DNA of 64,000 bases from a candidate division Hyd24-12 bacterium UBA6080 (lineage in GTDB: Bacteria; Fermentibacterota; Fermentibacteria; Fermentibacterales; JCC-6), in the NCBI GenBank assembly GCA_002436025.1, contig DIXM01000002.1, positions 558,001 through 622,000 on the forward strand. Direction: 5' to 3'. Every line of letters begins with the position of its first letter. Within the stretch, counting starts at the first letter, position 1. Below, one piece after another: positions 15,362 to 23,461 of the stretch. Under the pieces are notes generated by a model, which worked only from the letters and a program-made list of their open reading frames with translations, had not been told where the DNA came from and searched no databases. A program made the position numbers and the translations under genes.

Positions 15362-16282
15362 CTACTGGAGACCCCATCTCGCTGCGGTGAGCCATCCCTC
15401 ACGGTGGTAGTCCCTTATGCCATCGATGATCCCGAATGATGGTACAAAGCCAAGGAGCTTTGCAGCAAGGCTCATGTCGCAGGTCGTGTCATTCTGATAG
15501 CTGCCCTCGTACGGGTTCGGGATGTATTCGGGAACCCGTTCGAGACCCAGTACGCCGTCAAGTATCGCAACAAGCTCATTGAATGTTGTGGCTCTGCCCG
15601 ATCCGCAGTTCACCACGCAGCTTTCTCCGGCTTCTGCGGCGGCTTCGTTGGCCCTGATCACATCCTTCACATAGACATAGTCCCTTTTCTGTTCACCGAA
15701 CTCGTAAAGCCGGGGGTTACCCGTGAGCATCTGCCTGGCGAACTGGTGGATCATGGTGGCCCTGGAACCCTTGTGGTTCTCTCTCGGGCCGTAAACATTG
15801 CAGTACCTGAGCCCCACGGTGACAACCCCCGGGTACTCACTGCTCAGGGCCATTGATGCGTCTTCAAGAAGCTTCTTGGACTCGGCGTATGGCGTGTTGA
15901 GATCGAAAGGTCCGTCTTCCCTGTACGGGGCCGGGTTTCTTCCGTAGACCGCAGTGGTGGACGCGTATACGATCCTCCTGCAGCCGTTTTCGATCACATG
16001 GCGAAACAGCTCCAAGGGCGCTTCAAGGTTGGCCCTTAACATCTCCCCGCGGTCGGTCATCCTTGTGTTGTTGATCGCTGCCTGATGAAAAAGGACGTCA
16101 ATCGTTCCGATCCTGTCGAGGTCTACCCCGAAGAGGCCGGGAAAGAGCCTTTTCCCCGTGAATTCAGGAATGGGCTGCTCCGACTCGTTACCCGTGATCA
16201 GCACTTCGTGGCCAAGGTCTTGTAGGTGAAGGGCCAGGTTTGACCCCACGAACCCGGTTCCACCGGTAACAAGGCACTTCAT
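15362..16282 (-). CDS. HldD-like ADP-glycero-manno-heptose 6-epimerase (NAD-dependent SDR)
   Basis: This 306-residue extended SDR begins VTGGTGFVGSNLALHL and has HQAAINNT, STTAVYG, the catalytic YAESK, and LRYCNVYGPRENHKG. The segments FGEQKRDYVYVKDV and PNPYEGSYQNDTTCD strongly resemble HldD/RfaD enzymes, which epimerise ADP-heptose for lipopolysaccharide inner core. That would fit a diderm cell. Other heptose pathway genes are not in the window, so a related nucleotide-sugar epimerase cannot be excluded. Confidence 0.8.
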   Translation of the reverse strand: MKCLVTGGTGFVGSNLALHLQDLGHEVLITGNESEQPIPEFTGKRLFPGLFGVDLDRIGTIDVLFHQAAINNTRMTDRGEMLRANLEAPLELFRHVIENGCRRIVYASTTAVYGRNPAPYREDGPFDLNTPYAESKKLLEDASMALSSEYPGVVTVGLRYCNVYGPRENHKGSRATMIHQFARQMLTGNPRLYEFGEQKRDYVYVKDVIRANEAAAEAGESCVVNCGSGRATTFNELVAILDGVLGLERVPEYIPNPYEGSYQNDTTCDMSLAAKLLGFVPSFGIIDGIRDYHREGWLTAARWGLQ

Positions 16283-16303
16283 GGGTTGATATCCTTCAGG
16301 GTT

Positions 16304-18694
16304 TCACTGGATCGATCCGTCGGGGTCGCGAAGGAGCGGAATCCAGAGCAGCCCGGAACGGGAGATGTATGTGTCGCCCTTCCGGGGGCGAACGACTTTC
16401 TCCTCGAGCTGCAGTTCTTCAGCTCTCAGAGGTTTATCCATCAGCGCGAGCTTCTCGTTGAACTCCTTCTCCAGTTCATCAAGGCGTTCCCTCTGGACCA
16501 CGAGTTCGCGTTCGGCCGATTCGATGTCCTGCTTTTCCCGGGAAGCCCTTGTGGCGCCCCTGACAGCGGTGGTGGCCCTGCCCACGCTTCCGGTTCCGAT
16601 CCTGCCACCCAGCAGGGCGCCCATGATGGTGGCACCTACGGATACCGCGGTCTGGGTTCGTTGGTGGCTGTACTGGCTCTTCTCACGCTCCAGCTTCTGT
16701 TCGGCCCGTCTCACCCTGTCCTGAACCGTGAGAAGCCGCTTCTCAAAAGACCCTCTGAGTTTCTCCACCTGAAGGTCACGGTCCTCCCTGTCGACATGGA
16801 TCAGCCTTGTGGCGAACGTGCCCTTGTCTTCACCGGGTTCCGATGCCGCTTTGGGCTCAAGGCAGAACCATACCGACAGAGTCTGTTCCTGATAGAGCCA
16901 GGAAGAGGCCCTTGTGTTGAAATGCTTTATTGAGGCCGCTTTCACGGCATCGGGTGCAAGCGGCTCATAAGACGGGTTCGGCGCAGGTTCACGATCCATG
17001 GGGTATGGCTTTCCCCTGATGCACATGGCTTCGGTCCAGGCATCGCCGTCCCCGGTCGCAGCGGGAACCAGAAGGGTGCAGTCCTCCCAGAGGTCCAGCT
17101 TCTCTTTTGCGGACACGAAATGAAGCTTTGCAGAGGCAAAAAGGTGAGGCCTGTACAACACGGTCTGCCCGGGAGCGGGTGAGACCCTCAAGGGAGCGTG
17201 GAACTCCTCGGTCTCCGGCGGGGTCCATGGTTTTGAGGGGGATTGGGCGTTACCGGGGTGCTGCGGTTGGATGTGCGTGCCTGACGGGCCGCCCTGTTGA
17301 AGGCTTTTAAGCTGCGTTCCCGTCAGGGGACCCCGCAGGTAGGACATCGCCCACCGGGTCTGGAAGAGCTCAGGGTTGCTCCTGTGAACGCTGTGAAGCA
17401 GGAAAACCCTTTTGTCCAACCCCGAGATGAGCCTGTCCATCTCGGATCTTTCCAGAATGTTCGCCGAGGCGCTTTCAAGACCATCCAGAAGCCTCAGTTT
17501 GTCGCGTTCGGTCTGAAGCCGTCCCACAAACCACGTTCCGGTATTGGATAGTCCCCTGTAATCAAGGTCGACGGGGTTCTGCGCAGCCAGAACGATACCG
17601 AGGCCGTAAGCCCTTGCCTGTTTAAGCAGTGTGAGCATGGGCTTTTTTGAGGGGGGCTCGGCACCGGGCGGGAAGAAGCCGAATATCTCATCCATGTAGA
17701 GAATTGCCCTGAGGCTTCCCGTGCCCGGCTTTGACCTCATCCAGGCCACGATCTCGTTAAGAAGCAGTGATACGAAGAACATCCGCTGTTTGTCCGACAG
17801 ATGCGCGATGGACAATATGGAAATCCTTGGTTTCCCCTCCGGGGAGTGGAGCAGGCTATCGATGCTGAGGGGTTCCCCTCTGGTCCAGGGGGCGAAACCG
17901 GGAGATGCCGCCAGGCTGTTGAGCATCATGGCCAGCCTGAGCCTCTCGCCGGAGGGATAGAATGATTCAACATCAAGCACACCAAGTTGTTTCATCGGAG
18001 GATCCTGGACCGCACGCACCAGCCCGGCCAGGGTCATGTCACGGTTTTCGCCCCAGGCGTGTGCAAGGATGCTTTGAAGGAGCACATGCTCCCTTCCGTG
18101 AACATCCAGTTCATCCCCCCCTGCCAGAGAGAGAAAACTCGACACCGCGGTTTCGATCCGGTCCGCCAGAGCCTCGGGTTCGTTCATCACATCCTGCGAT
18201 GGGGCGTCAAGGGAGTGAAGGATGGAAAGGGGAATCCCTGTGCTTCCTCCCGGGGTGTAAAGTCTGAACTCGGTCCTGCTTCTGAGCTCACGGATACGTT
18301 CGCCGTCCTGTCCCCAAAGGGCAAGGCCGGCCTTCCATGTGTCGGCGGTGTCCGAAGCAAGCTGCTGAACTGTCACACCTTTTCTTTCGGCATCTTCGGG
18401 ATCCATCCAGGGCAGAAAGTCGGCGGGCGTCAGCCCCGGAAACGTCAGCATGAGGTTCGAAAGATCACCCTTTGGATCTATTGCAATGGCAGGTATCCCG
18501 TCCATTGCAGCTTCCTCGAGCAGGGATATGCATAGGCCGGTCTTGCCGCTTCCTGTCATGCCCACGCACACCGCATGGGTGGTGAGATCCCTTGAGTCGT
18601 ACAGAAGGAGATCGTCCGTGGTCTTACGGGAAGCCAGATCGTAGCGCTTGCCCAGATAGAACACGCCGAGTTTCTCAAAATCCTGCTTCAGCAT
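16304..18694 (-). CDS. HerA/VirB4-like ATPase with C-terminal coiled coil and Gly-rich segment
   Basis: This 796-residue protein has Walker A GMTGSGKT (45-52), DPKGDLSNL, a Walker B region LYMDEIFGFFPP in the middle, and a following QARAYGLGIVLAAQNP, the arrangement of HerA-type DUF87 ATPases that move DNA or other polymers. The last 250 residues hold a long charged coiled coil interrupted by SVGATIMGALLGGRIGTG, a glycine-zipper-like hydrophobic stretch. The ATG at 18694 has AAGGAG four bases upstream; a longer frame to 18787 would swallow the promoter at 18725-18753. The neighbours (epimerase, hutH) give no functional clue. Confidence 0.8.
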   Translation of the reverse strand: MLKQDFEKLGVFYLGKRYDLASRKTTDDLLLYDSRDLTTHAVCVGMTGSGKTGLCISLLEEAAMDGIPAIAIDPKGDLSNLMLTFPGLTPADFLPWMDPEDAERKGVTVQQLASDTADTWKAGLALWGQDGERIRELRSRTEFRLYTPGGSTGIPLSILHSLDAPSQDVMNEPEALADRIETAVSSFLSLAGGDELDVHGREHVLLQSILAHAWGENRDMTLAGLVRAVQDPPMKQLGVLDVESFYPSGERLRLAMMLNSLAASPGFAPWTRGEPLSIDSLLHSPEGKPRISILSIAHLSDKQRMFFVSLLLNEIVAWMRSKPGTGSLRAILYMDEIFGFFPPGAEPPSKKPMLTLLKQARAYGLGIVLAAQNPVDLDYRGLSNTGTWFVGRLQTERDKLRLLDGLESASANILERSEMDRLISGLDKRVFLLHSVHRSNPELFQTRWAMSYLRGPLTGTQLKSLQQGGPSGTHIQPQHPGNAQSPSKPWTPPETEEFHAPLRVSPAPGQTVLYRPHLFASAKLHFVSAKEKLDLWEDCTLLVPAATGDGDAWTEAMCIRGKPYPMDREPAPNPSYEPLAPDAVKAASIKHFNTRASSWLYQEQTLSVWFCLEPKAASEPGEDKGTFATRLIHVDREDRDLQVEKLRGSFEKRLLTVQDRVRRAEQKLEREKSQYSHQRTQTAVSVGATIMGALLGGRIGTGSVGRATTAVRGATRASREKQDIESAERELVVQRERLDELEKEFNEKLALMDKPLRAEELQLEEKVVRPRKGDTYISRSGLLWIPLLRDPDGSIQ

Positions 18695-18724
18695 GATGCT
18701 CTCCTTTTTTTTCCGCACTGCTTG

Positions 18725-18753
18725 AGAATATGCCGGCATCGCTCCATGCGCAA
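18725..18753 (-). promoter_or_regulatory. Promoter of the HerA-like ATPase gene
   Basis: On the minus strand, TTGCGC (18753-18748) and TATTCT (18730-18725) are separated by 17 bases, with a predicted start about 25 bases before the ATG at 18694. The position supports that start over upstream codons. Confidence 0.5.
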
Positions 18754-18829
18754 GCTTCCCCGTCCTGCGCTTCGCGGTTAGATTCACGGGTCAGGTGTTT
18801 TTTCAGGGTTTTTTTAACGGAGGCTGAAC

Positions 18830-20353
18830 ATGCCGGTAATCATTGATGGGAAAAGCCTTACGATAGAAAAGATGGTGGCTGTCGCCCGAAGTGGCGAGAA
18901 GGTGTCTCTTTCCGGGGATGCCAGGGAACGCATACGGGCCTGCCGAAGGATGGTCGAGCGAAAGATCCTGCAGGGCGAAGTGATGTACGGCATCAACACC
19001 GGAATAGGTGAGTTCTCGGAAACCAGGCTTTCCGATTCAGAGGTCCTTTCCTTCCAGAAGTACCTCATCTACAATCACTCTGCGGGCATAGGCAAGCCGG
19101 CGCCCATTGAGCATGTGAGGGCCGCCATGCTGGGAAGGGCCAATGTCCATGCCAACGGCCGAAGCGCCGTGCGCCTCGAGATGACCGAGATGCTTCTTGA
19201 GATGCTGAACCGGGGAGTGACCCCGGTTGTCTGCGAAAAGGGCTCGGTAGGAGCGTGCGGTGACCTGGCCCCCATGAGCATGATAGCTCTTGTTGTCATG
19301 GGGGAGGGCGAAGCTTTCTTCAAGGGTGAACGCCTGCCGGGGGCCGAGGCCCTGAAAATGGCCGGTCTTGAGCCCCTTACGCTTCATGCCCGGGACGGGC
19401 TTGCCATGATCAACGGTTCAAACCTTCTAACCGCCATTGCGGCCCTGAACATTTACGATATGAACAACTGGCTCATGAGCGCTGAGATAGCCGCAGCCAT
19501 GAGCCTCGAGGCCCTTTATGCAAACCTCAAGCCATACGATCCCCGGGTGCATCTTGAAAGAGGTTTCAGTGGCGCTGTGAGAAGCGCAGGTGCAATAAGG
19601 AAATGTCTTGAGGGCAGTGACCTTGCCACAGGCAGGACACCCCAGAAGGTTCAGGACGCCTATTCCATGAGAAGTACGCCCCAGGTCATAGGCGCTGCAC
19701 ACGACGCTCTGGCCTACGCCAGGAGCCAGGTGGAAACTGAACTTAACGGAGTCGGAGACAATCCGATCTTTCTCCACGAGGAAGACACTGTTCTCACCGG
19801 TGCCAATTTTCAGGGTTCTCCAGTCTCCCTGCCCATGGAAATGGCAGGAACCGCAGTAACCATGGTGTCGGTCCTGAGCGAAAGAAGGCTTAACAGGCTG
19901 TTGAATCCCGCCCTTTCTGTGGGGCTTCCCGCATTTCTTGCGGAAAAACCCGGGCTTTTCAGCGGCCATATGCTCAGTCAGTACACAGCGGGAATGCTCA
20001 TCGCAGAGCAGAGGATACTTTGCACGCCTGCTGCCGTGGCCTCGATACCCGCTGCAGCTGACCAGGAGGATTTCGTCAGCATGGGAATGAATACCAGCCT
20101 CAAGAACTGCACCATCCTGGAGAACGCCATGGGAGTTCTTGGCATCGAAATGATAGCCGCAGCCCAGGCACTTGATTTCAGAAGCCACTGTTTTGGGATT
20201 GGTGTTAACGCCGCCCACTCAGCAGTGAGAAAACATGTTGAGCACCTTGGTGAGGACAGGCCGCTTTATCCCGATCACAACCGCATGGTGGAGGTTCTGA
20301 GAAGCAATGAGATACTGCAGGCAGTCGAGAGGGTGACAGGCGCACTCTCGTAA
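18830..20353 (+). CDS. hutH: Histidine ammonia-lyase (MIO family) with Cys143 in the cofactor tripeptide
   Basis: This 507-residue protein of the MIO lyase family probably deaminates histidine to urocanate. Active-site residues match Pseudomonas HAL numbering: Tyr53 (YGINTG), His83 (NHSAG), Asn195 (INGSN), Tyr278 and Arg281 (DAYSMR), Glu413 (QEDF). The MIO-forming tripeptide, normally Ala-Ser-Gly, reads Ala142-Cys143-Gly144 within GSVGACGDLAP. A Cys at this position is known from mutagenesis to support activity. A GGAGG ribosome site lies six bases before the ATG. No other hut gene adjoins it; the downstream enzyme ftcD is 31 kb away. A related aminomutase or other MIO lyase activity is possible. 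Confidence 0.85.
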   Translation: MPVIIDGKSLTIEKMVAVARSGEKVSLSGDARERIRACRRMVERKILQGEVMYGINTGIGEFSETRLSDSEVLSFQKYLIYNHSAGIGKPAPIEHVRAAMLGRANVHANGRSAVRLEMTEMLLEMLNRGVTPVVCEKGSVGACGDLAPMSMIALVVMGEGEAFFKGERLPGAEALKMAGLEPLTLHARDGLAMINGSNLLTAIAALNIYDMNNWLMSAEIAAAMSLEALYANLKPYDPRVHLERGFSGAVRSAGAIRKCLEGSDLATGRTPQKVQDAYSMRSTPQVIGAAHDALAYARSQVETELNGVGDNPIFLHEEDTVLTGANFQGSPVSLPMEMAGTAVTMVSVLSERRLNRLLNPALSVGLPAFLAEKPGLFSGHMLSQYTAGMLIAEQRILCTPAAVASIPAAADQEDFVSMGMNTSLKNCTILENAMGVLGIEMIAAAQALDFRSHCFGIGVNAAHSAVRKHVEHLGEDRPLYPDHNRMVEVLRSNEILQAVERVTGALS

Positions 20354-20388
20354 AAAAGGGGAGTGTTAACCGAAAAGTGTTAACTCTC
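20352..20388 (-). terminator. Terminator of the EIIA-like gene
   Basis: GAGTGTTAAC (20361-20370) pairs with GTTAACTCTC (20379-20388), 10 bp with one mismatch. On the minus strand it is followed by CCCC and then TTTTTT (20357-20352). The stem includes the stop codon of the gene that it terminates. Confidence 0.6.
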
Positions 20389-21207
20389 TGAAGAACTGAT
20401 GGTACCCATTGCGTGCTGAATCTCGGTTACGGTCACAAGCAGGCTGTTGGCGTGAGAGGTTCCGCACGAGAATTCCAGCCTGCGAAGGAGCTGGTTTGCC
20501 ACCTTCTCGTGTACAACTGTGACGACGACTTTTCCGAACCTGTCGTCCCCTCTCGTCTCCATGAAGCCGGCGAACGCTGGAATGGATGCCAGGTAGGAAT
20601 CTGACCTCTCCCCATCAACGATCATGGCGGAGAGCTGTCCCTGTGAGGCAAAGACGTCCATTACATCGTTGAAAGCGTCCCGGGATCGGGCGAACACATG
20701 GATCATTCTGAGATTGGTCCCGATCTCGGGCAGAACTGCCGTGCCAGCCCCAACGAAGCTTTTTATGACATCAATGGCATTCTGAGGACTCTCAGCGTTT
20801 TGGAGCGCCTTTCTGTTCCCCGGCTTCCTGAAAAAACGCGACAACTGGGAAAGAAGTTCAAGATGAGTCGAAGGGTCCTCCCGGGGACCGATCACAAAAG
20901 CGAAGATCTGGACTTCCCGCCCGTCGAGAGAGTCGAACCTGACTTCGCGCCGGGTGGTAAGGATGCCAACAACGAACCCCTTCGCGTTATCAAGCCTGCA
21001 GTGGGGAAGGGCAACCCCTCCGCCAAGGGCAGTAGAGCCCAGAGCTTCCCGTGACTTGAGAGCCGCGAGTATCCGGTCCGCCGGTATTCCCGAAAGGGCG
21101 CCTGTGGATGCTGCGAGTTCGGATATCCTGCCAAGGACCTGATCAACGGAAACAAGGTTTTGCCCCAAAGCCACCGTTTCCACTCTGAGAACGTCTATGA
21201 GTTCCAT
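20380..21207 (-). CDS. PTS EIIA (type 2)-domain regulatory protein
   Basis: This 275-residue protein has an N-terminal EIIA domain of the fructose/PtsN type: REALGSTALGGGVALPHCR contains the phospho-accepting His69. A C-terminal ~100-residue domain (MIHVFARSRD onward) looks like a small regulatory alpha/beta fold. No EIIB/EIIC or HPr gene is nearby, which points to regulation rather than sugar uptake. The start overlaps the HAD gene stop as TGATG, with AGGAGGG just upstream, so the two are co-translated. Confidence 0.75.
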   Translation of the reverse strand: MELIDVLRVETVALGQNLVSVDQVLGRISELAASTGALSGIPADRILAALKSREALGSTALGGGVALPHCRLDNAKGFVVGILTTRREVRFDSLDGREVQIFAFVIGPREDPSTHLELLSQLSRFFRKPGNRKALQNAESPQNAIDVIKSFVGAGTAVLPEIGTNLRMIHVFARSRDAFNDVMDVFASQGQLSAMIVDGERSDSYLASIPAFAGFMETRGDDRFGKVVVTVVHEKVANQLLRRLEFSCGTSHANSLLVTVTEIQHAMGTISSSES

Positions 21208-21917
21208 CACCCTCCTGTTCTGTCGGGATGCAGCAACACTGGAATATCTGAGATGTGTGATACGGTGGCAACAAGCTTTGTGACCTGTATGTCATGATCC
21301 TCCGCAGCCCATGTGCAGGGCCGCTTCACATAGATTGCGTTAACTCCGCAATGAAGCGCCGGAGCAATATCGGACCGGGGGCTGTTTCCAACAACGCAAA
21401 CCTCGTCACGGTGCAGCTGCCGCGACTCAATGAGCGCTTCAAGGCTTTCCGGGGTCTTCCTGGGCACGACTACGCAATCCTCGAAAAGACCGGAAAGACC
21501 TGACCTTTCGAACTTGTCCTCCTGGTGGTCCTTCTCGCCCATGGTATAGAGTATCAACCTGTGACCCAGTCCGGAAAGGGATTCCAGGGTGGAAAGCACA
21601 CCCGGGAACAGTGTGACCGGATGGTTCGTGAGACGGTTCGCGATTCGCGCGATGGCCGAAAAAGCATCATCTGAAGGCTTTTCGACGCAGTCAACAAGGA
21701 TCGAACGAAGGGTTTCAATGTACGGACCCGGGCCGTAACCAGTTACCGAAAGCCTTTCGATGTCCCTGTCGTGGACCTGCTTCCTGATCCATTCCTCCGT
21801 GAATCCGAGGTCTGCCATGAGATGAACGAACGAGTCCTCGGCATCACGGAAGTACCCTGCGCTCTCCCACAGAGTGTCGTCGGCGTCGAAAACCCAGCAC
21901 CTGATACTACCCACCAT
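21207..21917 (-). CDS. HAD-superfamily hydrolase
   Basis: This 236-residue HAD phosphatase-like protein has motif I WVFDADDTLW with the nucleophile Asp and acid/base Asp, motif II LYTMGEKD (Thr), and motif III VPRKTPESL (Lys) with motif IV NSPRSDI. A helical cap lies between motifs I and II, as in class C1 phosphatases. The substrate is unknown. The ATG at 21917 has no good ribosome site, but it lies inside a 26-codon reading frame (21907-21987) with a strong one, so translation may be coupled. A GTG at 21956 is the alternative start. It is co-translated with the EIIA-like gene. Confidence 0.75.
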   Translation of the reverse strand: MVGSIRCWVFDADDTLWESAGYFRDAEDSFVHLMADLGFTEEWIRKQVHDRDIERLSVTGYGPGPYIETLRSILVDCVEKPSDDAFSAIARIANRLTNHPVTLFPGVLSTLESLSGLGHRLILYTMGEKDHQEDKFERSGLSGLFEDCVVVPRKTPESLEALIESRQLHRDEVCVVGNSPRSDIAPALHCGVNAIYVKRPCTWAAEDHDIQVTKLVATVSHISDIPVLLHPDRTGG

Positions 21918-21987
21918 GCGCTGACTCGACCCCGCCAGTTGGTGTTGCGTAAACACAAATCAACTCTGCAACAGCTTGCGTAAACAT
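21907..21987 (-). CDS. 26-residue upstream reading frame overlapping the HAD start
   Basis: An ATG at 21987 preceded by GGGAGGG opens a 26-codon frame (MFTQAVAELICVYATP and ten more residues) that stops at 21907, ten bases past the HAD ATG, in another frame. It may act as a leader that couples translation into the HAD gene, which itself lacks a ribosome site. No function of the peptide is suggested. Confidence 0.35.
   Translation of the reverse strand: MFTQAVAELICVYATPTGGVESAHGG
21945..21986. repeat. Pair of 11-bp direct repeats, TTGCGTAAACA
   Basis: TTGCGTAAACA occurs at 21945-21955 and again at 21976-21986, 31 bases apart (about three helical turns), in the divergent region between the HAD gene and the second ABC importer operon. 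The repeats could be regulator sites. They also place two alternative start codons (GTG and ATG) in the same sequence context, so a small tandem duplication is another explanation. Confidence 0.45.
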
Positions 21988-22022
21988 GTTGCCCTCCCTG
22001 AACAATACCAGAATATGCCGTA

Positions 22023-22051
22023 TTGACATGCAAATTGCCCCATCGTATTCT
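22023..22051 (+). promoter_or_regulatory. Strong promoter of the second ABC importer operon
   Basis: A consensus TTGACA (22023-22028), a 17-base spacer and TATTCT (22046-22051) predict a start near 22058. This leaves a leader of about 205 bases before the GTG at 22263. Confidence 0.65.
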
Positions 22052-22057
22052 CCGGTT

Positions 22058-22262
22058 TCGAAAAACTCACAAAGGGAGATACCGGCAGTATGAGCCACCG
22101 AGTGACAAACAGAACCTGACAGTGCCGAAACGGGCTCTGTACGGGCCCTTGTTCCGGTGGGCTGCAGGTTCCCGCCATCTAGAAGCACTTCTCCATGCTC
22201 CTGCACTCCACCGGGTAACAAGCCGGGAATGATCCGGCGCATCCGAGAGAGGGGAGTACGAC
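22058..22262 (+). promoter_or_regulatory. Long structured 5' leader (unassigned riboswitch or attenuator candidate)
   Basis: The leader can form a P1-like helix, AGCCACCG (22093-22100) with CGGTGGGCT (22155-22163, one bulge). The helix encloses about 54 bases with smaller hairpins such as ACAGA/TCTGT. A separate upstream hairpin pairs CCGGT (22052-22056) with ACCGG (22081-22085). I could not match it to a riboswitch class that I know. A nine-codon frame starting at 22090 (MSHRVTNRT) is also present. A ligand-responsive role is inferred only from leader length, folding and position before an importer. Confidence 0.4.
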
Positions 22263-23420
22263 GTGAAGATGCTGCAAACCGTTCCAGTCCTGCTTGTACT
22301 GATCATGGGAGCCTTTGGTTGCGGCTCCGAGGAACCTGCGCCGCCAGTCGCGGAGGAGCCTGTCCAGGTAGATCTGACAGTCGAAGCGCCGTTGATCAGG
22401 GTCGGCTATGTGAAGCAGGACCATCACTCCGCGATGTTCGTATCCGCCCTCAGGGGCGGTCGGATGAGTGAGCTGTATCCCGTTTACCTCGCACCTCTCG
22501 GAGAGGGATTCTACGCCCTGGTAAGGGACGGCGTGAAGGTGGCGGAGGTTCAGGTCATCGAATCACAGGGTGCGATGGAAGTCCCCAACAACATGAACGC
22601 CGGTCTCTTCGACATCGGGTTCGGCGGTGTGGCGGCTTTCGCGTCCAGCGCTGACCGGGGAACCGGGATCAAGATCATCTCTCCCCTCCACTTCGACGGC
22701 GACATGCTGGTAGTTGCCGCCGACAATGAAGCGGTGGTCGACTGGGACAGCTTCGTCGAATGGGTCATGAACAGCCCCGAGCCCGTCACGGTTGCCTTCA
22801 AGAGCCCCACCGCCGTTGCAGTCGTTCTTCTTGAGGGCGCTCTGAACCATTCGGGCGTTCCATACAGCTACCAGTCCAGTCCGCAGCCCGGGTCAAGGGT
22901 GCTTCTCTACAACGCACAGGGTGAAGCGAACCTCAACCCGGCCCTCACGGAGGGAACGGTACAGGCGTACGTATCCAACAACCCGCACCCCGCACTGGCC
23001 GAGCACAGCGGGATCGGCAGGGTCGTTTGCAGCCTTTCCGATCTTCCCCCCGGGATATTCGGCGACCACCCGTGCTGCGCTCTTGCGGCCACCAGCACCA
23101 TGATCGCCGAGAATCCAGAGGGCGTTGCCGCTGTCCTCGAGCTTTTCGTCTACGCCACGAACTACATCAACAACGATCGTGAGGACGCGGCGGCTGCGGT
23201 TGCCGAATGGTGCGGTGTTCCGCTCGAGGTCACACTGGAATCCATGGAAAGCAGCGTCTACGACATGACCGTGAACCAGCTCTTCATGGACAACATGCAC
23301 ATCATCCTTGACCATATGAGAGGTCTGAACGTATTCACGGGCGAGCTGCTTTCAACTGATCACGCGGTTGTGGAAGAGGTTCTCTACGATTTCTCCATGC
23401 TTCCGGAAGGCGGTTTGTAG
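22263..23420 (+). CDS. ABC transporter substrate-binding lipoprotein (NitT/TauT-like, ligand unknown)
   Basis: This 385-residue exported protein has a lipobox at LIMGAFGC (Cys20) followed by an acidic/Pro linker. The mature domain begins LIRVGYVKQDHHSAMFVSALRGG, which fits the first strand and helix of NMT1-like binding proteins. FDIGFGGVAAFAS and FKSPTAVAVVLLEGAL follow the same fold. It contains paired His residues near its mouth and HPCCAL in the C lobe, possible metal or anion contacts. The GTG at 22263 has GGGGAG six bases upstream. It heads an operon with its own permease and ATPase, transcribed behind the leader at 22058-22262. The ligand is not deducible. Confidence 0.8.
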   Translation: MKMLQTVPVLLVLIMGAFGCGSEEPAPPVAEEPVQVDLTVEAPLIRVGYVKQDHHSAMFVSALRGGRMSELYPVYLAPLGEGFYALVRDGVKVAEVQVIESQGAMEVPNNMNAGLFDIGFGGVAAFASSADRGTGIKIISPLHFDGDMLVVAADNEAVVDWDSFVEWVMNSPEPVTVAFKSPTAVAVVLLEGALNHSGVPYSYQSSPQPGSRVLLYNAQGEANLNPALTEGTVQAYVSNNPHPALAEHSGIGRVVCSLSDLPPGIFGDHPCCALAATSTMIAENPEGVAAVLELFVYATNYINNDREDAAAAVAEWCGVPLEVTLESMESSVYDMTVNQLFMDNMHIILDHMRGLNVFTGELLSTDHAVVEEVLYDFSMLPEGGL

Positions 23421-23461
23421 ATACTCCTGATTGTACATGAAAAGGGGATCGCACAATTCCG

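Noticed and set aside
15352..15362. Terminator between the two convergent epimerase genes
   Set aside because: No hairpin with a T-run fits in or near the nine-base gap.
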